From positions 1-20,943 of the forward strand of contig JAAYGO010000020.1 in NCBI GenBank assembly GCA_012727685.1: a DNA stretch of 20,943 bases. The letters are read 5' to 3'. Of this stretch, positions 1-6,931 are shown piece by piece. The notes under the pieces are model-generated. The model searched no databases. It was not told the DNA's origin and saw nothing but the letters and a program-made list of their open reading frames with translations. Each line of letters opens with the position of its first letter. The first letter of the stretch is position 1. The stretch comes from Bacillota bacterium. GTDB lineage: Bacteria; Bacillota; Dethiobacteria; DTU022. The position numbers and the translations under genes were made by a program.

Positions 1-9
1 AAGAGAACT

Positions 10-30
10 GGGGCAAGCCCCCTTTCTTTT
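10..30 (+). terminator. Possible intrinsic terminator of an upstream gene
   Basis: A GGGG/CCCC stem (10-13 with 18-21) with a CAAG loop is followed by a T-rich run (CTTTCTTTT). This fits the end of a transcript entering from the left, but the stem is only four pairs and the T run is broken by C, so it is a weak call. Confidence 0.3.
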
Positions 31-96
31 CAACATTTTTTCCGCCCGGACAGCCGCCGTTTCGGTTTTTGTCAGGCGCTGGCGTGTTACTGACAA

Positions 97-117
97 CCAA
101 AAACGTTAAGTTTTTGG
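97..117. repeat. 8-bp perfect inverted repeat (hairpin)
   Basis: CCAAAAAC (97-104) and GTTTTTGG (110-117) are perfect reverse complements around a 5-base loop. It sits in non-coding DNA just before the heptamer repeat block. It could act as a terminator in either direction because each arm carries five A or T, but G+C in the stem is low. No coding sequence is visible between 1 and 344. Confidence 0.4.
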
Positions 118-124
118 GGTCGAA

Positions 125-262
125 TCAGAGGTCAGAAGTTGGAAATAGCAGCAGTCAGGGGCCGGAGGCCGGAAGGACCAAGACAACAGCTGTTAAAGAA
201 ATTTTTCCATAAAAAGCTGTCGGAAGCATTTCCATCTCTGGCTTCCGACCTCTGACCTCTGA
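125..262. repeat. Degenerate heptamer repeat element, inverted halves (copy 1)
   Basis: The left half reads on the plus strand as 7-base units TCAGAGG, TCAGAAG, TTGGAAA (125-145), then after a short break TCAGGGG, CCGGAGG, CCGGAAG (155-175). The right half carries the same kind of units on the minus strand, reading from 262 down to 228: TCAGAGG, TCAGAGG, TCGGAAG, CCAGAGA, TGGAAAT. A 9-bp perfect inverted repeat, GTCGGAAGC (219-227) with GCTTCCGAC (241-249), lies inside the right half. The unit approximates YYRGARG. A second element with the same unit and layout lies at 17064-17160. The remainder, 263-344, shows nothing I can name. Confidence 0.65.
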
Positions 263-344
263 ATTATAATCCGGGCCACCCTGCAGAGGCAGCCCCTTAA
301 CTCTCACCCGCTCCCTTAAAAGAGCAGGCAAAAGAGCATTCCGT

Positions 345-716
345 TTAGCCAAGCGGATCTTCAATGAGGGTGGCGAAGATAAAGGCATGGACATGCCCGA
401 GATTTAAGGTGGTATCTCCATAGGCAAAATGCACATGCCTGCCGCTGCCCACATAAATGGCCGGACCGGTCACAACACCGATTTCATGCAGGTGTCCGAT
501 ATCGAAGTCAGTGTTCGTCATCAGTGAATGCACATGGCTGTCGCCAGTGGGGATCTCCTGCCCGGTGACACCGGCGAAGCGGTGATTGTGCACGATGGCC
601 CCGGCAAGCTGGGTGCTGCCCATAAATTCATGGGTATGAGTCTGCGCTTTTACCGGCGCGGCATGGCTATCTCTCTTTTCGGCCTCGGGAATAACCCGCT
701 CTTGTTGTTCGTTCAA
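345..716 (-). CDS. ymaF: YmaF-family histidine-rich protein
   Basis: The 123-residue protein has six HxH motifs at residues 27-29, 43-45, 61-63, 75-77, 94-96 and 108-110. The regular 14-19 residue spacing suggests a repeated beta-strand unit that presents histidine pairs. The sequence around them (HEFMGST, HNHRFAGVTG, TGPAIYVGSGRHVHF) matches what I know of the YmaF family, whose function is not established. No signal peptide or membrane segment is seen, so it is probably cytoplasmic. I chose the TTG at 716 because a strong AAAGGAGG lies eight bases upstream on the minus strand (725-732); the reading frame extends further to an ATG at 764 that has no such site. It is transcribed away from hypA. 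Metal (nickel) buffering for the hydrogenase is an inference from the histidines and the neighbourhood. Confidence 0.75.
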   Translation of the reverse strand: MNEQQERVIPEAEKRDSHAAPVKAQTHTHEFMGSTQLAGAIVHNHRFAGVTGQEIPTGDSHVHSLMTNTDFDIGHLHEIGVVTGPAIYVGSGRHVHFAYGDTTLNLGHVHAFIFATLIEDPLG

Positions 717-754
717 CGGCGAAACCTCCTTTAGTAAAAAATAATAGTTGAAAT

Positions 755-776
755 TGATATACACTCAGGTATATCA
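755..776. promoter_or_regulatory. Perfect 8-6-8 dyad, candidate operator for ymaF
   Basis: TGATATAC (755-762) and GTATATCA (769-776) are perfect reverse complements separated by six bases. A 22-bp palindrome of this size is typical of a dimeric repressor site. It lies 39 bp upstream of the ymaF TTG start and about 140 bp from hypA. No regulator gene is present in the window, so the protein that would bind is unknown. Confidence 0.5.
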
Positions 777-783
777 TCAGTAT

Positions 784-827
784 ATGCAATATAGTGCATC
801 CGGTTACGCTTGCGCACCATATTGCAT
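784..827. promoter_or_regulatory. Long dyad with 16-base centre, candidate hyp/ymaF control site
   Basis: ATGCAATATaGTGC (784-797) and GCACcATATTGCAT (814-827) match as inverted arms at 13 of 14 positions, with exactly 16 bases between them. Widely spaced arms of this kind fit a regulator that binds two half-sites; the nickel regulator NikR also uses half-sites about 16 bases apart, although the bases here are not its E. coli consensus. The outer TTGCAT of the right arm (822-827) could serve as a -35 box, with TATCCT at 845-850 as a -10 after 17 bases, directed at hypA. That promoter call is weak. The same TTGCAT appears on the minus strand in the left arm. Confidence 0.5.
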
Positions 828-916
828 GATAGGATTATAAAGTGTATCCTTAAGAAGGGTGAAGGGAAAAAGTGCCTGGATAAATGCAGTGGCAGCCTGA
901 TTGGAAGGAGGCAAAG

Positions 917-1291
917 ATGCACGAGACGGCACTGATGCAAAACCTGATTGCAACCGTGCTGCAGGTTGCCGAAAAACATAATGCGGCGCGGGTGAACCGG
1001 GTAGTCCTCTCTGTGGGGAAGCTTGCAAACGTCTTGCCGGAAGCCCTTTCGTTTGCCTTTGAGGCCCTGACGCAAGATGGAATCATGAAGGGAGCGGAGC
1101 TGGAAATAAAGCATCTGCCTGCCGTGGCTCGCTGCGACTCCTGCGGCCATGAATACCAGGTTGATGAATGGCCGTTAAGCTGTCCTGCGTGCCAGAGCAG
1201 GAGCTTTGTGATTACCGGTGGAGAAGAGGTCTACCTGGAGAGTATTGACTGCGTGGAAAAAAGTGTGCATGGCGAGGGAAGTGAAGGATGA
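917..1291 (+). CDS. hypA: Hydrogenase nickel-insertion protein HypA
   Basis: A 124-residue HypA, which with HypB delivers nickel to the hydrogenase large-subunit precursor. It begins MHET, the conserved start in which His2 helps to bind nickel. The structural zinc site is C73/C76 with C89/C92 (CDSC ... CPAC). I chose the ATG at 917 because the MHE start is functionally required in the family and AAGGAGG (905-911) lies five bases upstream; a longer frame from 884 has no such support. It is the first gene of hypABFCDE and overlaps hypB by four bases (ATGA). The length is normal for the family. Confidence 0.95.
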   Translation: MHETALMQNLIATVLQVAEKHNAARVNRVVLSVGKLANVLPEALSFAFEALTQDGIMKGAELEIKHLPAVARCDSCGHEYQVDEWPLSCPACQSRSFVITGGEEVYLESIDCVEKSVHGEGSEG

Positions 1292-1953
1292 CCAGAGTGG
1301 ATATCAAGCGTGATTTAGATGCTTTGAATAAACAGATCGCCGCGGCGAACAGGGCGCTGTTTAAATCAGCGGGCTTATACGTGATTAATCTGATGGGCTC
1401 TCCCGGCTCGGGAAAGACGACCCTGCTGGAGAACATCCTGCCCAGGCTGCAGGACCACGTGCGGACAGCCGTGATCGAGGGCGATCTGGCGACCGAAAAT
1501 GATGCGCTGCGCATCAGAAAAACCGGTGTTACGGCGCTGCAGATCAATACAAACGGCGGATGCCACCTCGATGCAAGGATGATCGAAAACCAGCTTTCAA
1601 GGCTGGACCTGGCTGCACTGGACCTGCTGATCATCGAAAACGTGGGCAACCTGGTTTGCCCGGCCTCCTTCGACCTGGGTGAAGATCTGCGCATGGTCCT
1701 GTTAAGCGTTCCCGAGGGAGCAGACAAGCCGGTAAAGTATCCGACGGCATTTTTAAACGCCCAGGCGGTTGCCATTACGAAGACGGATTTGCTGCCGTAC
1801 CTGAACGTTGATCTCGACGAGATGAAGAGGTATATGGCGGAGATAAATCCCAAGCTTGTTGTTTTTGAAACGGCCTTAAAAGGCGGGGTTTACGAGGCGG
1901 AGCGGCTGGTAGCCTATATCCTGGAACAGGTCAGGCAAAAAAAGGGAAAATGA
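1288..1953 (+). CDS. hypB: Hydrogenase maturation GTPase HypB
   Basis: A 221-residue SIMIBI-class GTPase that drives nickel transfer with HypA. The Walker A loop is GSPGSGKTT at residues 37-45. The metal and dimer-switch pair C92-H93 lies in GGCHLDARM, as in other HypB proteins. The protein has neither the N-terminal CxxCGC nickel site of E. coli HypB nor a histidine-rich stretch, so it is the short form. Where organisms use the short form, nickel storage must come from elsewhere, which makes the histidine-rich YmaF next door notable. It overlaps hypA and hypF by four bases at each end (ATGA in both cases), indicating translational coupling. Confidence 0.95.
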   Translation: MTRVDIKRDLDALNKQIAAANRALFKSAGLYVINLMGSPGSGKTTLLENILPRLQDHVRTAVIEGDLATENDALRIRKTGVTALQINTNGGCHLDARMIENQLSRLDLAALDLLIIENVGNLVCPASFDLGEDLRMVLLSVPEGADKPVKYPTAFLNAQAVAITKTDLLPYLNVDLDEMKRYMAEINPKLVVFETALKGGVYEAERLVAYILEQVRQKKGK

Positions 1954-4202
1954 TCCGCTATGCGCTGACCATCAAAGGCATTGTGCAGGGAGTGGGCTTC
2001 CGGCCCTATCTCTACCGGCTCGCCAAATCATTATCGATTGGCGGCTACGTGTGCAATACTTCCGAAGGGGTATATGCCGAAATAGAGGGAGAAGAAGCCG
2101 CCTGTGACAGCTTTATTGACGAGTTGAAGCATCATCCCCCGTCATTGGCGCAGATCAAGAGCATTGAAGTGGAAAGGCGGCCCCTGCGGGGTGAAAGGGA
2201 TTTCTCGATTGCCGGGAGCAGCGGCGGTGAGAGGAACACCCTCATCTCTCCGGATGTCGGGATCTGCAGCGCCTGCGCGGCAGAAATTGCGGACCCCCAA
2301 AACAGGCGCTATCGCTACGCTTTCACCAACTGCACCGATTGCGGACCGCGTTTTACGATCATCTGCGACATCCCGTATGACCGTAGAAATACAACCATGT
2401 CCGGGTTCATGCTCTGCCCCGAGTGCCGGCGCGAGTACGAGGATCCGCTTGACAGGCGGTTCCATGCGCAGCCCACTGCCTGCCCGGTTTGCGGGCCGCA
2501 GCTTTACTTCTCTAAAGCAGGGGTGGAGCAGGAGGGAGACCCCTTTGCCTTGTTCGATCAATGCATCCACGAAGGGGGGATCGTGGCGGTTAAAGGCCTG
2601 GGAGGCTTTCACCTTGCCTGCGATGCCCGGAATGAAGCTGCTGTGACACGGCTCAGGGAGAAAAAGGTGCGGCATGATAAGCCCTTTGCCGTGATGATGC
2701 GCGATCTTGATGCGGTCAGGCGCTATTGTGAGCTGGAGGCAGCAGAGGAAGCCGCACTCTTGTGTGCACGAAAACCGATCGTGCTCCTCAGGAAGAAAAA
2801 GAACAGCAGGATTGCGCAAGCTGTCGCTCCCCGGAACAACAGGCTGGGAGTGATGCTCCCCTATACGCCTCTGCACTGCCTCATCATGGAGCAGCATGAA
2901 CTCCTGGTCATGACGAGCGCCAATCGCTCCGACCGCCCCATGATCTATGACGATGCGAAAGGGGCAAGCTGTCTCTGCGAGCTGGCGGACGCCGTGCTGG
3001 GCCACAACCGGAGAATTTTTCGCCGGGTGGATGACAGCGTCTGCATGGTGATGGCGGGCAAAGCCCGGATGTTCAGGCGCGGCCGGGGTTATGCCCCGGA
3101 GCCGCTCCCCCTGAAAGGGAACAGCGGCGTGATCCTGGCCCTGGGGGGGCAGCAAAAAAACACCTTCTGCCTGGCCAAAGGTGAAAATGCCTTCTTAAGC
3201 GGGCATATCGGCGACCTGGATGAGCTGGAGACTGAAAAATTCTATGAAGCGGAAATAGAATCGTACCTGCGGCTGTTCGATGCCAGGCCGGAGGCTATCG
3301 CCTGTGACCTGCATCCCGATTATGTTTCCACGCGCTATGCCGGGCGCTTTAAAGACAGGCTTCCCGTCTATGAAATTCAGCATCACCATGCCCATTTTGC
3401 CTCCGTTCTGGCGGAGCAGGGGCTGCAGGGAAAGGCCATCGGGCTGATCTTTGACGGCACCGGCTTTGGAAAGAACGGGATCCTCTGGGGGGGAGAAGCG
3501 CTCTGGGGCAACCTGGCCCAGGCGGAGCGGATCGGGCATCTGCTGGAGGCTCCCCTTTTGGGCGGAGAAGCCGCCATCCGCGAGCCCTGGCGCATGGCGC
3601 TGGCCATGCTAGCCATGGCCTGCGGAGAGGCGGAGGCGCTGGACTATTTCGAAAGGTTCGGGTTCGGGAATCAGGCAAACCTGTTGCTGCGCGCCGGCGA
3701 ACGGGGTCTCAACTCGCCCCTCACCTCGGGTGCCGGGCGATTGTTCGACGCCGTGGCGGCCCTGGCCGGGATCAGAACCCATGCCAGCTATGAGGGGCAG
3801 GCAGCCATTGAGCTCGAGCAGGCCCTGGATGAAGCGGCGGAGGGCTGCTACGGCTTTGATATTCGCCTGGAAGGAAACATAATGATTTTCGACTGGCGCC
3901 AGCTGATCCGCGATGTTGTGCATGACCTCAGGAAAGGCTGCCGCAGCGGCCAGATCGCGGCGAAGTTTCACCGTGCCGTGGTGCAGCTGCTGATCGATGT
4001 GGCTGTTTTGGCCAGAAAGCGATATGGGAGCAGGCGGGTTGTGCTGTCGGGAGGGGTATTCCAGAATGCCTACCTTCTTAGCCGGGGGATTGCCAGGCTA
4101 GAAAAGGGCGGCTTTGCTGTTTACGCCAATGAGAAGGTGCCCATGAATGACGGAGGCATCTCTTACGGCCAGGCTGCAGTAGCAGCACGGTTGATTGGTT
4201 GA
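1950..4202 (+). CDS. hypF: Carbamoyltransferase HypF
   Basis: The 750-residue protein has full-length HypF architecture. It makes the CN ligands of the NiFe centre by transferring a carbamoyl group from carbamoyl phosphate, via carbamoyl-AMP, to the C-terminal cysteine of HypE. Visible in order: an acylphosphatase domain (VQGVGFRPY at 12-20); two zinc fingers with C106/C109/C128/C131 and C156/C159/C178/C181; a YrdC/Sua5-like adenylation domain; and a Kae1-like carbamoyl-transfer domain with the metal-binding HHHAH motif at 478-482, FDGTGFG, and VLSGGVFQN near the end. Nothing essential appears to be missing. A GCGCC/GGCGC hairpin lies in the short gap before hypC. Confidence 0.96.
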   Translation: MIRYALTIKGIVQGVGFRPYLYRLAKSLSIGGYVCNTSEGVYAEIEGEEAACDSFIDELKHHPPSLAQIKSIEVERRPLRGERDFSIAGSSGGERNTLISPDVGICSACAAEIADPQNRRYRYAFTNCTDCGPRFTIICDIPYDRRNTTMSGFMLCPECRREYEDPLDRRFHAQPTACPVCGPQLYFSKAGVEQEGDPFALFDQCIHEGGIVAVKGLGGFHLACDARNEAAVTRLREKKVRHDKPFAVMMRDLDAVRRYCELEAAEEAALLCARKPIVLLRKKKNSRIAQAVAPRNNRLGVMLPYTPLHCLIMEQHELLVMTSANRSDRPMIYDDAKGASCLCELADAVLGHNRRIFRRVDDSVCMVMAGKARMFRRGRGYAPEPLPLKGNSGVILALGGQQKNTFCLAKGENAFLSGHIGDLDELETEKFYEAEIESYLRLFDARPEAIACDLHPDYVSTRYAGRFKDRLPVYEIQHHHAHFASVLAEQGLQGKAIGLIFDGTGFGKNGILWGGEALWGNLAQAERIGHLLEAPLLGGEAAIREPWRMALAMLAMACGEAEALDYFERFGFGNQANLLLRAGERGLNSPLTSGAGRLFDAVAALAGIRTHASYEGQAAIELEQALDEAAEGCYGFDIRLEGNIMIFDWRQLIRDVVHDLRKGCRSGQIAAKFHRAVVQLLIDVAVLARKRYGSRRVVLSGGVFQNAYLLSRGIARLEKGGFAVYANEKVPMNDGGISYGQAAVAARLIG

Positions 4203-4267
4203 TTGCTAGCTTAAAATATGAATTTAACCGCGCCAATGGCGCTTCAGATAAGACGGGGGTGACCGAG

Positions 4268-4480
4268 ATGTGCCTTGCCATACCGGGCAGAATTGCCGGC
4301 ATCCGGGATGGATATGCGGAGATCGATTATGGCGGCGTGTTTAAGCAGGCCAGCCTGAGGCTGGTTAAAAATGCCAGGGTGGGCGATTATGCCCTTGTGC
4401 ATGCCGGCTTTGTGATCCAGTTGCTGGATCAGGAAGCCGGTGCAGAGCTGGAGAAGTTGATTGCCGAGACGAGAGGTTAG
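4268..4480 (+). CDS. hypC: Hydrogenase maturation chaperone HypC
   Basis: A 70-residue HypC/HybG protein. It carries the Fe(CN)2CO unit with HypD and escorts it to the large subunit. It starts MCLAIPGRI; Cys2 is the iron-binding residue and must follow the initiator Met, which fixes the start at 4268 although the frame is open from 4199. A GGGGGTGA stretch upstream serves as ribosome site. There is only one HypC in the window, as expected if a single hydrogenase is served locally. Confidence 0.95.
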   Translation: MCLAIPGRIAGIRDGYAEIDYGGVFKQASLRLVKNARVGDYALVHAGFVIQLLDQEAGAELEKLIAETRG

Positions 4481-4491
4481 AGCGCCTAAGC

Positions 4492-5565
4492 ATGAAAACT
4501 GAACTGGAAGCGATGAAAAAAAATATCGCCGGTCTTGCCGAAAGCCTGGGGCAGGTCACCATCATGGAGGTGTGCGGCACGCATACCGCCAGCATCCGCA
4601 AGTACGCGATCCGGGAACTTCTGCCCGGCAATGTCAAGCTGGTGTCAGGTCCCGGCTGCCCCGTATGCGTCACGCCGGAGCAGGATATCGCTGCCGCCAT
4701 CACCCTGGCAGAGCGGGAGGAGGTCGTTTTTGCCTGTTTCGGGGACATGATGCGCGTGCCATGGGGCGAGAGGAGCCTTTACTCGCTCTATGAAAGGGGT
4801 AAGGATATCCGGATCGTAACTTCGCCCCTGGATGCTTTGCGCATTGCCCGTGAACATCCCGGCAGAGAGGTGGTATATTTCGGCATCGGCTTTGAAACAA
4901 CGGCGCCGCTCACCGCCGCCCTGATCGAAGCTGCCGATGAGTGCGGCATGGAAAACTTAAGCGTGTTCTGCGCCCATAAAACCATCCCGCCGGCCATCAT
5001 GCAGCTTCTGAAGGGCGGAAGCAGCATCGCGGCGCTACTCTGTCCGGGACATGTGGCGACGATCATCGGCGCCCAGGCTTTCGCATTTGTTGCGGATGAA
5101 CTGAAGTTGCCCGCGGCCGTGGCCGGTTTCGAGGCGTATGAGATAATGGCGGCCCTTTTATGCCTGCTCCAGATGCTGCATCGCGGCGAACGAAAATGTG
5201 TGAACATGTACCCGCGGGCGGTTACAGAACAGGGGAACAGGGTAGCGCTGGCGCTCCTCGATCAAGTGTTTGAACCGTGCGATGCCATCTGGCGCGGGCT
5301 CGGGGAAATAGAGGGGAGTGGGTTGCGCATCAAAGAGCGCTATCGGAAATTTGATGCGGCATGCAAATTTAAGACGGTGCTAGGCGGGGTTGTCGATGGG
5401 GCTGGAGAGGCGCCGGGATGCATCTGCGCCCGGATTCTGCGCGGCCAGAGCATTCCGACCGATTGCCCGCACTTTGGCGGTGCATGCCAGCCGGAAAGGC
5501 CCCTCGGTCCGTGCATGGCCTCCTCTGAAGGAAGCTGTGCCGCCTATTATCGCTACGGAGGCTAG
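4492..5565 (+). CDS. hypD: Hydrogenase iron-centre assembly protein HypD
   Basis: The 357-residue HypD is the scaffold on which iron receives its CN and CO ligands. Conserved features are MEVCGTHT (C28), GPGCPVCVTP (C56/C59), GHVATIIG in the middle, and the C-terminal 4Fe-4S cysteines (CICARILRG, DCPHFGGAC, GPC, GSCAAYY). The ribosome site for the ATG at 4492 is poor. A second ATG at 4513 would drop seven residues and still leave an intact protein, so the exact start is uncertain. It lies 11 bases after hypC. Confidence 0.95.
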   Translation: MKTELEAMKKNIAGLAESLGQVTIMEVCGTHTASIRKYAIRELLPGNVKLVSGPGCPVCVTPEQDIAAAITLAEREEVVFACFGDMMRVPWGERSLYSLYERGKDIRIVTSPLDALRIAREHPGREVVYFGIGFETTAPLTAALIEAADECGMENLSVFCAHKTIPPAIMQLLKGGSSIAALLCPGHVATIIGAQAFAFVADELKLPAAVAGFEAYEIMAALLCLLQMLHRGERKCVNMYPRAVTEQGNRVALALLDQVFEPCDAIWRGLGEIEGSGLRIKERYRKFDAACKFKTVLGGVVDGAGEAPGCICARILRGQSIPTDCPHFGGACQPERPLGPCMASSEGSCAAYYRYGG

Positions 5566-5573
5566 AATAGCAA

Positions 5574-6572
5574 ATGGAGGAAAGGATCACGCTGGCCCAC
5601 GGTGCGGGTGGAGAAGCTTACAGGGAACTGGTGCAGGAGCTCTTTTTGCCGGCGTACGGAAATGAGATGCTTGAGCCCCTTACCGATGCGGCGATTTGCA
5701 GTGGGAGCAGCGTCATCGCCATGACCACCGATAGTTTCGTGGTAAAGCCGCTGTTTTTCCCCGGAGGCGATCTGGGAAGGCTGTGCGTCAGCGGTACGGT
5801 AAATGATCTGGCGGTCAGCGGTGCCTGCCCCAAATATATATCGGTCGGCATGATCATCGAGGCGGGATTTGCGATGGAGACGTTGAGGCGCCTGGTTGCT
5901 TCCATCGCGGCGACGGCCAGAGAAGCCGGAGTCTCCGTTGTAACGGGTGATACGAAGGTAGTAGAAGGGGGCGCCGCCGACGGCATTTTTATCAACACGG
6001 CGGGCATCGGTGTCTTTTTAAATGGCAGAAAACCGCTTGCGCAAAAAATCGCACCGGGAGATAAGATCATCATTACCGGTTATATGGCCTCGCACGGGAT
6101 GGCGGTGCTCGCAGCCCGTGAAAACATGGACTTCAACCCGCCCATTGAAAGCGACGTGGCACCCCTGTCAGCCCTCATTGATCAGGTGCTGCAGGCCGAT
6201 AGCGCCATCAATGCCATGCGCGATCCGACGCGCGGCGGGGTGGCGGCCACCCTGTTCGAGTGGGTGACCCCGGAGACGGACATTGTGATCGAGGAGCAAT
6301 CGCTGCCGGTGCGCCCTGATGTAGCGGCCGCCTGCGCCATATTGGGCATGGATCCGCTCTATATCGCCAACGAGGGGATTGTGCTTTTATCCGTACCCGC
6401 CCGCGATGCCGAGAGCGTGCTTAGAATTTTGCAATCCGTGGAGCGGGGCAAGCATGCGGCCATCATCGGGGAGGTGAGGGAAGGAGGCGGCAGTGTCTAT
6501 GCCCTGACAGAATATGGAACGCACCGGAGAATCATGATGCCGCGGGGCGAGCTGCTTCCCCGTATCTGTTGA
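5574..6572 (+). CDS. hypE: Thiocarbamate-dehydrating protein HypE
   Basis: A 332-residue member of the PurM/SelD-like ATP-binding family. HypE dehydrates the carbamoyl group received from HypF to a thiocyanate, the CN donor for the iron centre. It shows the family's LAHGAGG start, the VTGDTKVVE and DPTRGGVA motifs, and the required C-terminal PRIC, whose last residue is the carbamoyl-accepting cysteine. It ends the hyp cluster. No terminator follows, so read-through into the hydrogenase genes is possible in addition to the promoter at 6581-6610. Confidence 0.96.
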   Translation: MEERITLAHGAGGEAYRELVQELFLPAYGNEMLEPLTDAAICSGSSVIAMTTDSFVVKPLFFPGGDLGRLCVSGTVNDLAVSGACPKYISVGMIIEAGFAMETLRRLVASIAATAREAGVSVVTGDTKVVEGGAADGIFINTAGIGVFLNGRKPLAQKIAPGDKIIITGYMASHGMAVLAARENMDFNPPIESDVAPLSALIDQVLQADSAINAMRDPTRGGVAATLFEWVTPETDIVIEEQSLPVRPDVAAACAILGMDPLYIANEGIVLLSVPARDAESVLRILQSVERGKHAAIIGEVREGGGSVYALTEYGTHRRIMMPRGELLPRIC

Positions 6573-6580
6573 TCTTTTAC

Positions 6581-6610
6581 TTCACTAATATTATATAAAT
6601 ATTGTATAAT
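6581..6610 (+). promoter_or_regulatory. Sigma-A-type promoter for the hydrogenase structural operon
   Basis: TTCACT (6581-6586) and a perfect TATAAT (6605-6610) are separated by 18 bases in an A/T-rich stretch just after hypE. Transcription would begin near 6617, leaving a leader of about 315 bases before the first antiporter gene. Confidence 0.6.
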
Positions 6611-6737
6611 AGAACTTGGGTTTAAAAGCATTAATATTGAGAATAGGATGGCTATTCTAAGTATTGCTGTTAAAGGATCCAGGGGTAAGGCAACGATTTA
6701 GTCTCATGATCACTAACAGTGAAAAGGAGATGAAGAT

Positions 6738-6785
6738 GTGGGTAAATGTGTAGACTGCAATGAGCTGGCGGCTTCGAGGCGCTAA
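6738..6785 (+). CDS. Possible 15-residue CxxC leader peptide
   Basis: A GTG start eight bases after AGGAG (6725-6729) opens a short frame encoding MGKCVDCNELAASRR, ending with TAA at 6783-6785. The stop codon lies inside the left arm of the terminator stem (GCTAAC, 6781-6786), so a ribosome finishing here would cover that arm and should prevent the terminator from folding. The CxxC pair could also bind metal. The alternative is chance, since such short frames are common. A competing ATG at 6736 gives only MWVNV. No homologue is known to me. Confidence 0.35.
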   Translation: MGKCVDCNELAASRR

Positions 6786-6836
6786 CCTTGTTCAGTGCTC
6801 CATCAGCGGGATGGATGCATGTTAGCTGTTTTTTTT
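6781..6836 (+). terminator. Intrinsic terminator inside the hydrogenase leader
   Basis: The outer stem GCTAAC/GTTAGC (6781-6786 with 6821-6826) surrounds a second stem, TGC-TCCATC/GATGGA-(T)-GCA (6796-6804 with 6810-6819), and is followed by TG and eight T (6829-6836). It lies about 100 bases before the first structural gene and after the promoter, so it would have to be overcome for expression. The asymmetric internal loop on the left side (6787-6795) leaves room for an alternative fold. Confidence 0.7.
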
Positions 6837-6931
6837 GTGCCCATGTTTGATTCGGTTTGGGCACTGGCGGCCCGGGGCCGGACAAGTTACCGCCGGGGAG
6901 GCTTGATTAAATTGTACGAGGTGGGAAACAA

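Larger units (their letters stand above)
6617..6931 (+). promoter_or_regulatory. Structured leader of the hydrogenase operon (attenuator-like)
   Basis: The leader holds several stems. AGAATAG/CTATTCT (6640-6646 with 6652-6658) has a 5-base loop. CTGTTA/TAACAG (6667-6672 with 6714-6719) closes a 41-base region. An intrinsic terminator occupies 6781-6836. GTGCCCA/TGGGCAC (6837-6843 with 6858-6864) and GGCGG/CCGCC (6866-6870 with 6890-6894) lie between the terminator and the ribosome site (GAGGTGG, 6918-6924). CTAAC occurs at 6713-6717 and again at 6782-6786; both copies can pair with GTTAG at 6821-6825, so competing folds are possible. I could not match the region to a riboswitch class I know. 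Confidence 0.5.

Noticed and set aside
155..394. Minus-strand 79-codon frame
   Set aside because: It runs over the heptamer repeat element and the end of ymaF; low-complexity translation and no ribosome site.
731..1150. Minus-strand 139-codon frame over hypA
   Set aside because: HypA on the plus strand has its full motifs; the minus frame has none and crosses the operator region.
2142..3155. Minus-strand frame of 337 codons
   Set aside because: It lies wholly inside hypF, whose domains are intact on the plus strand.
6617..6931. Known riboswitch (c-di-GMP, Moco, fluoride, THF, NiCo)
   Set aside because: I looked for the core sequences I remember for these classes and did not find them; a covariance search would settle it.
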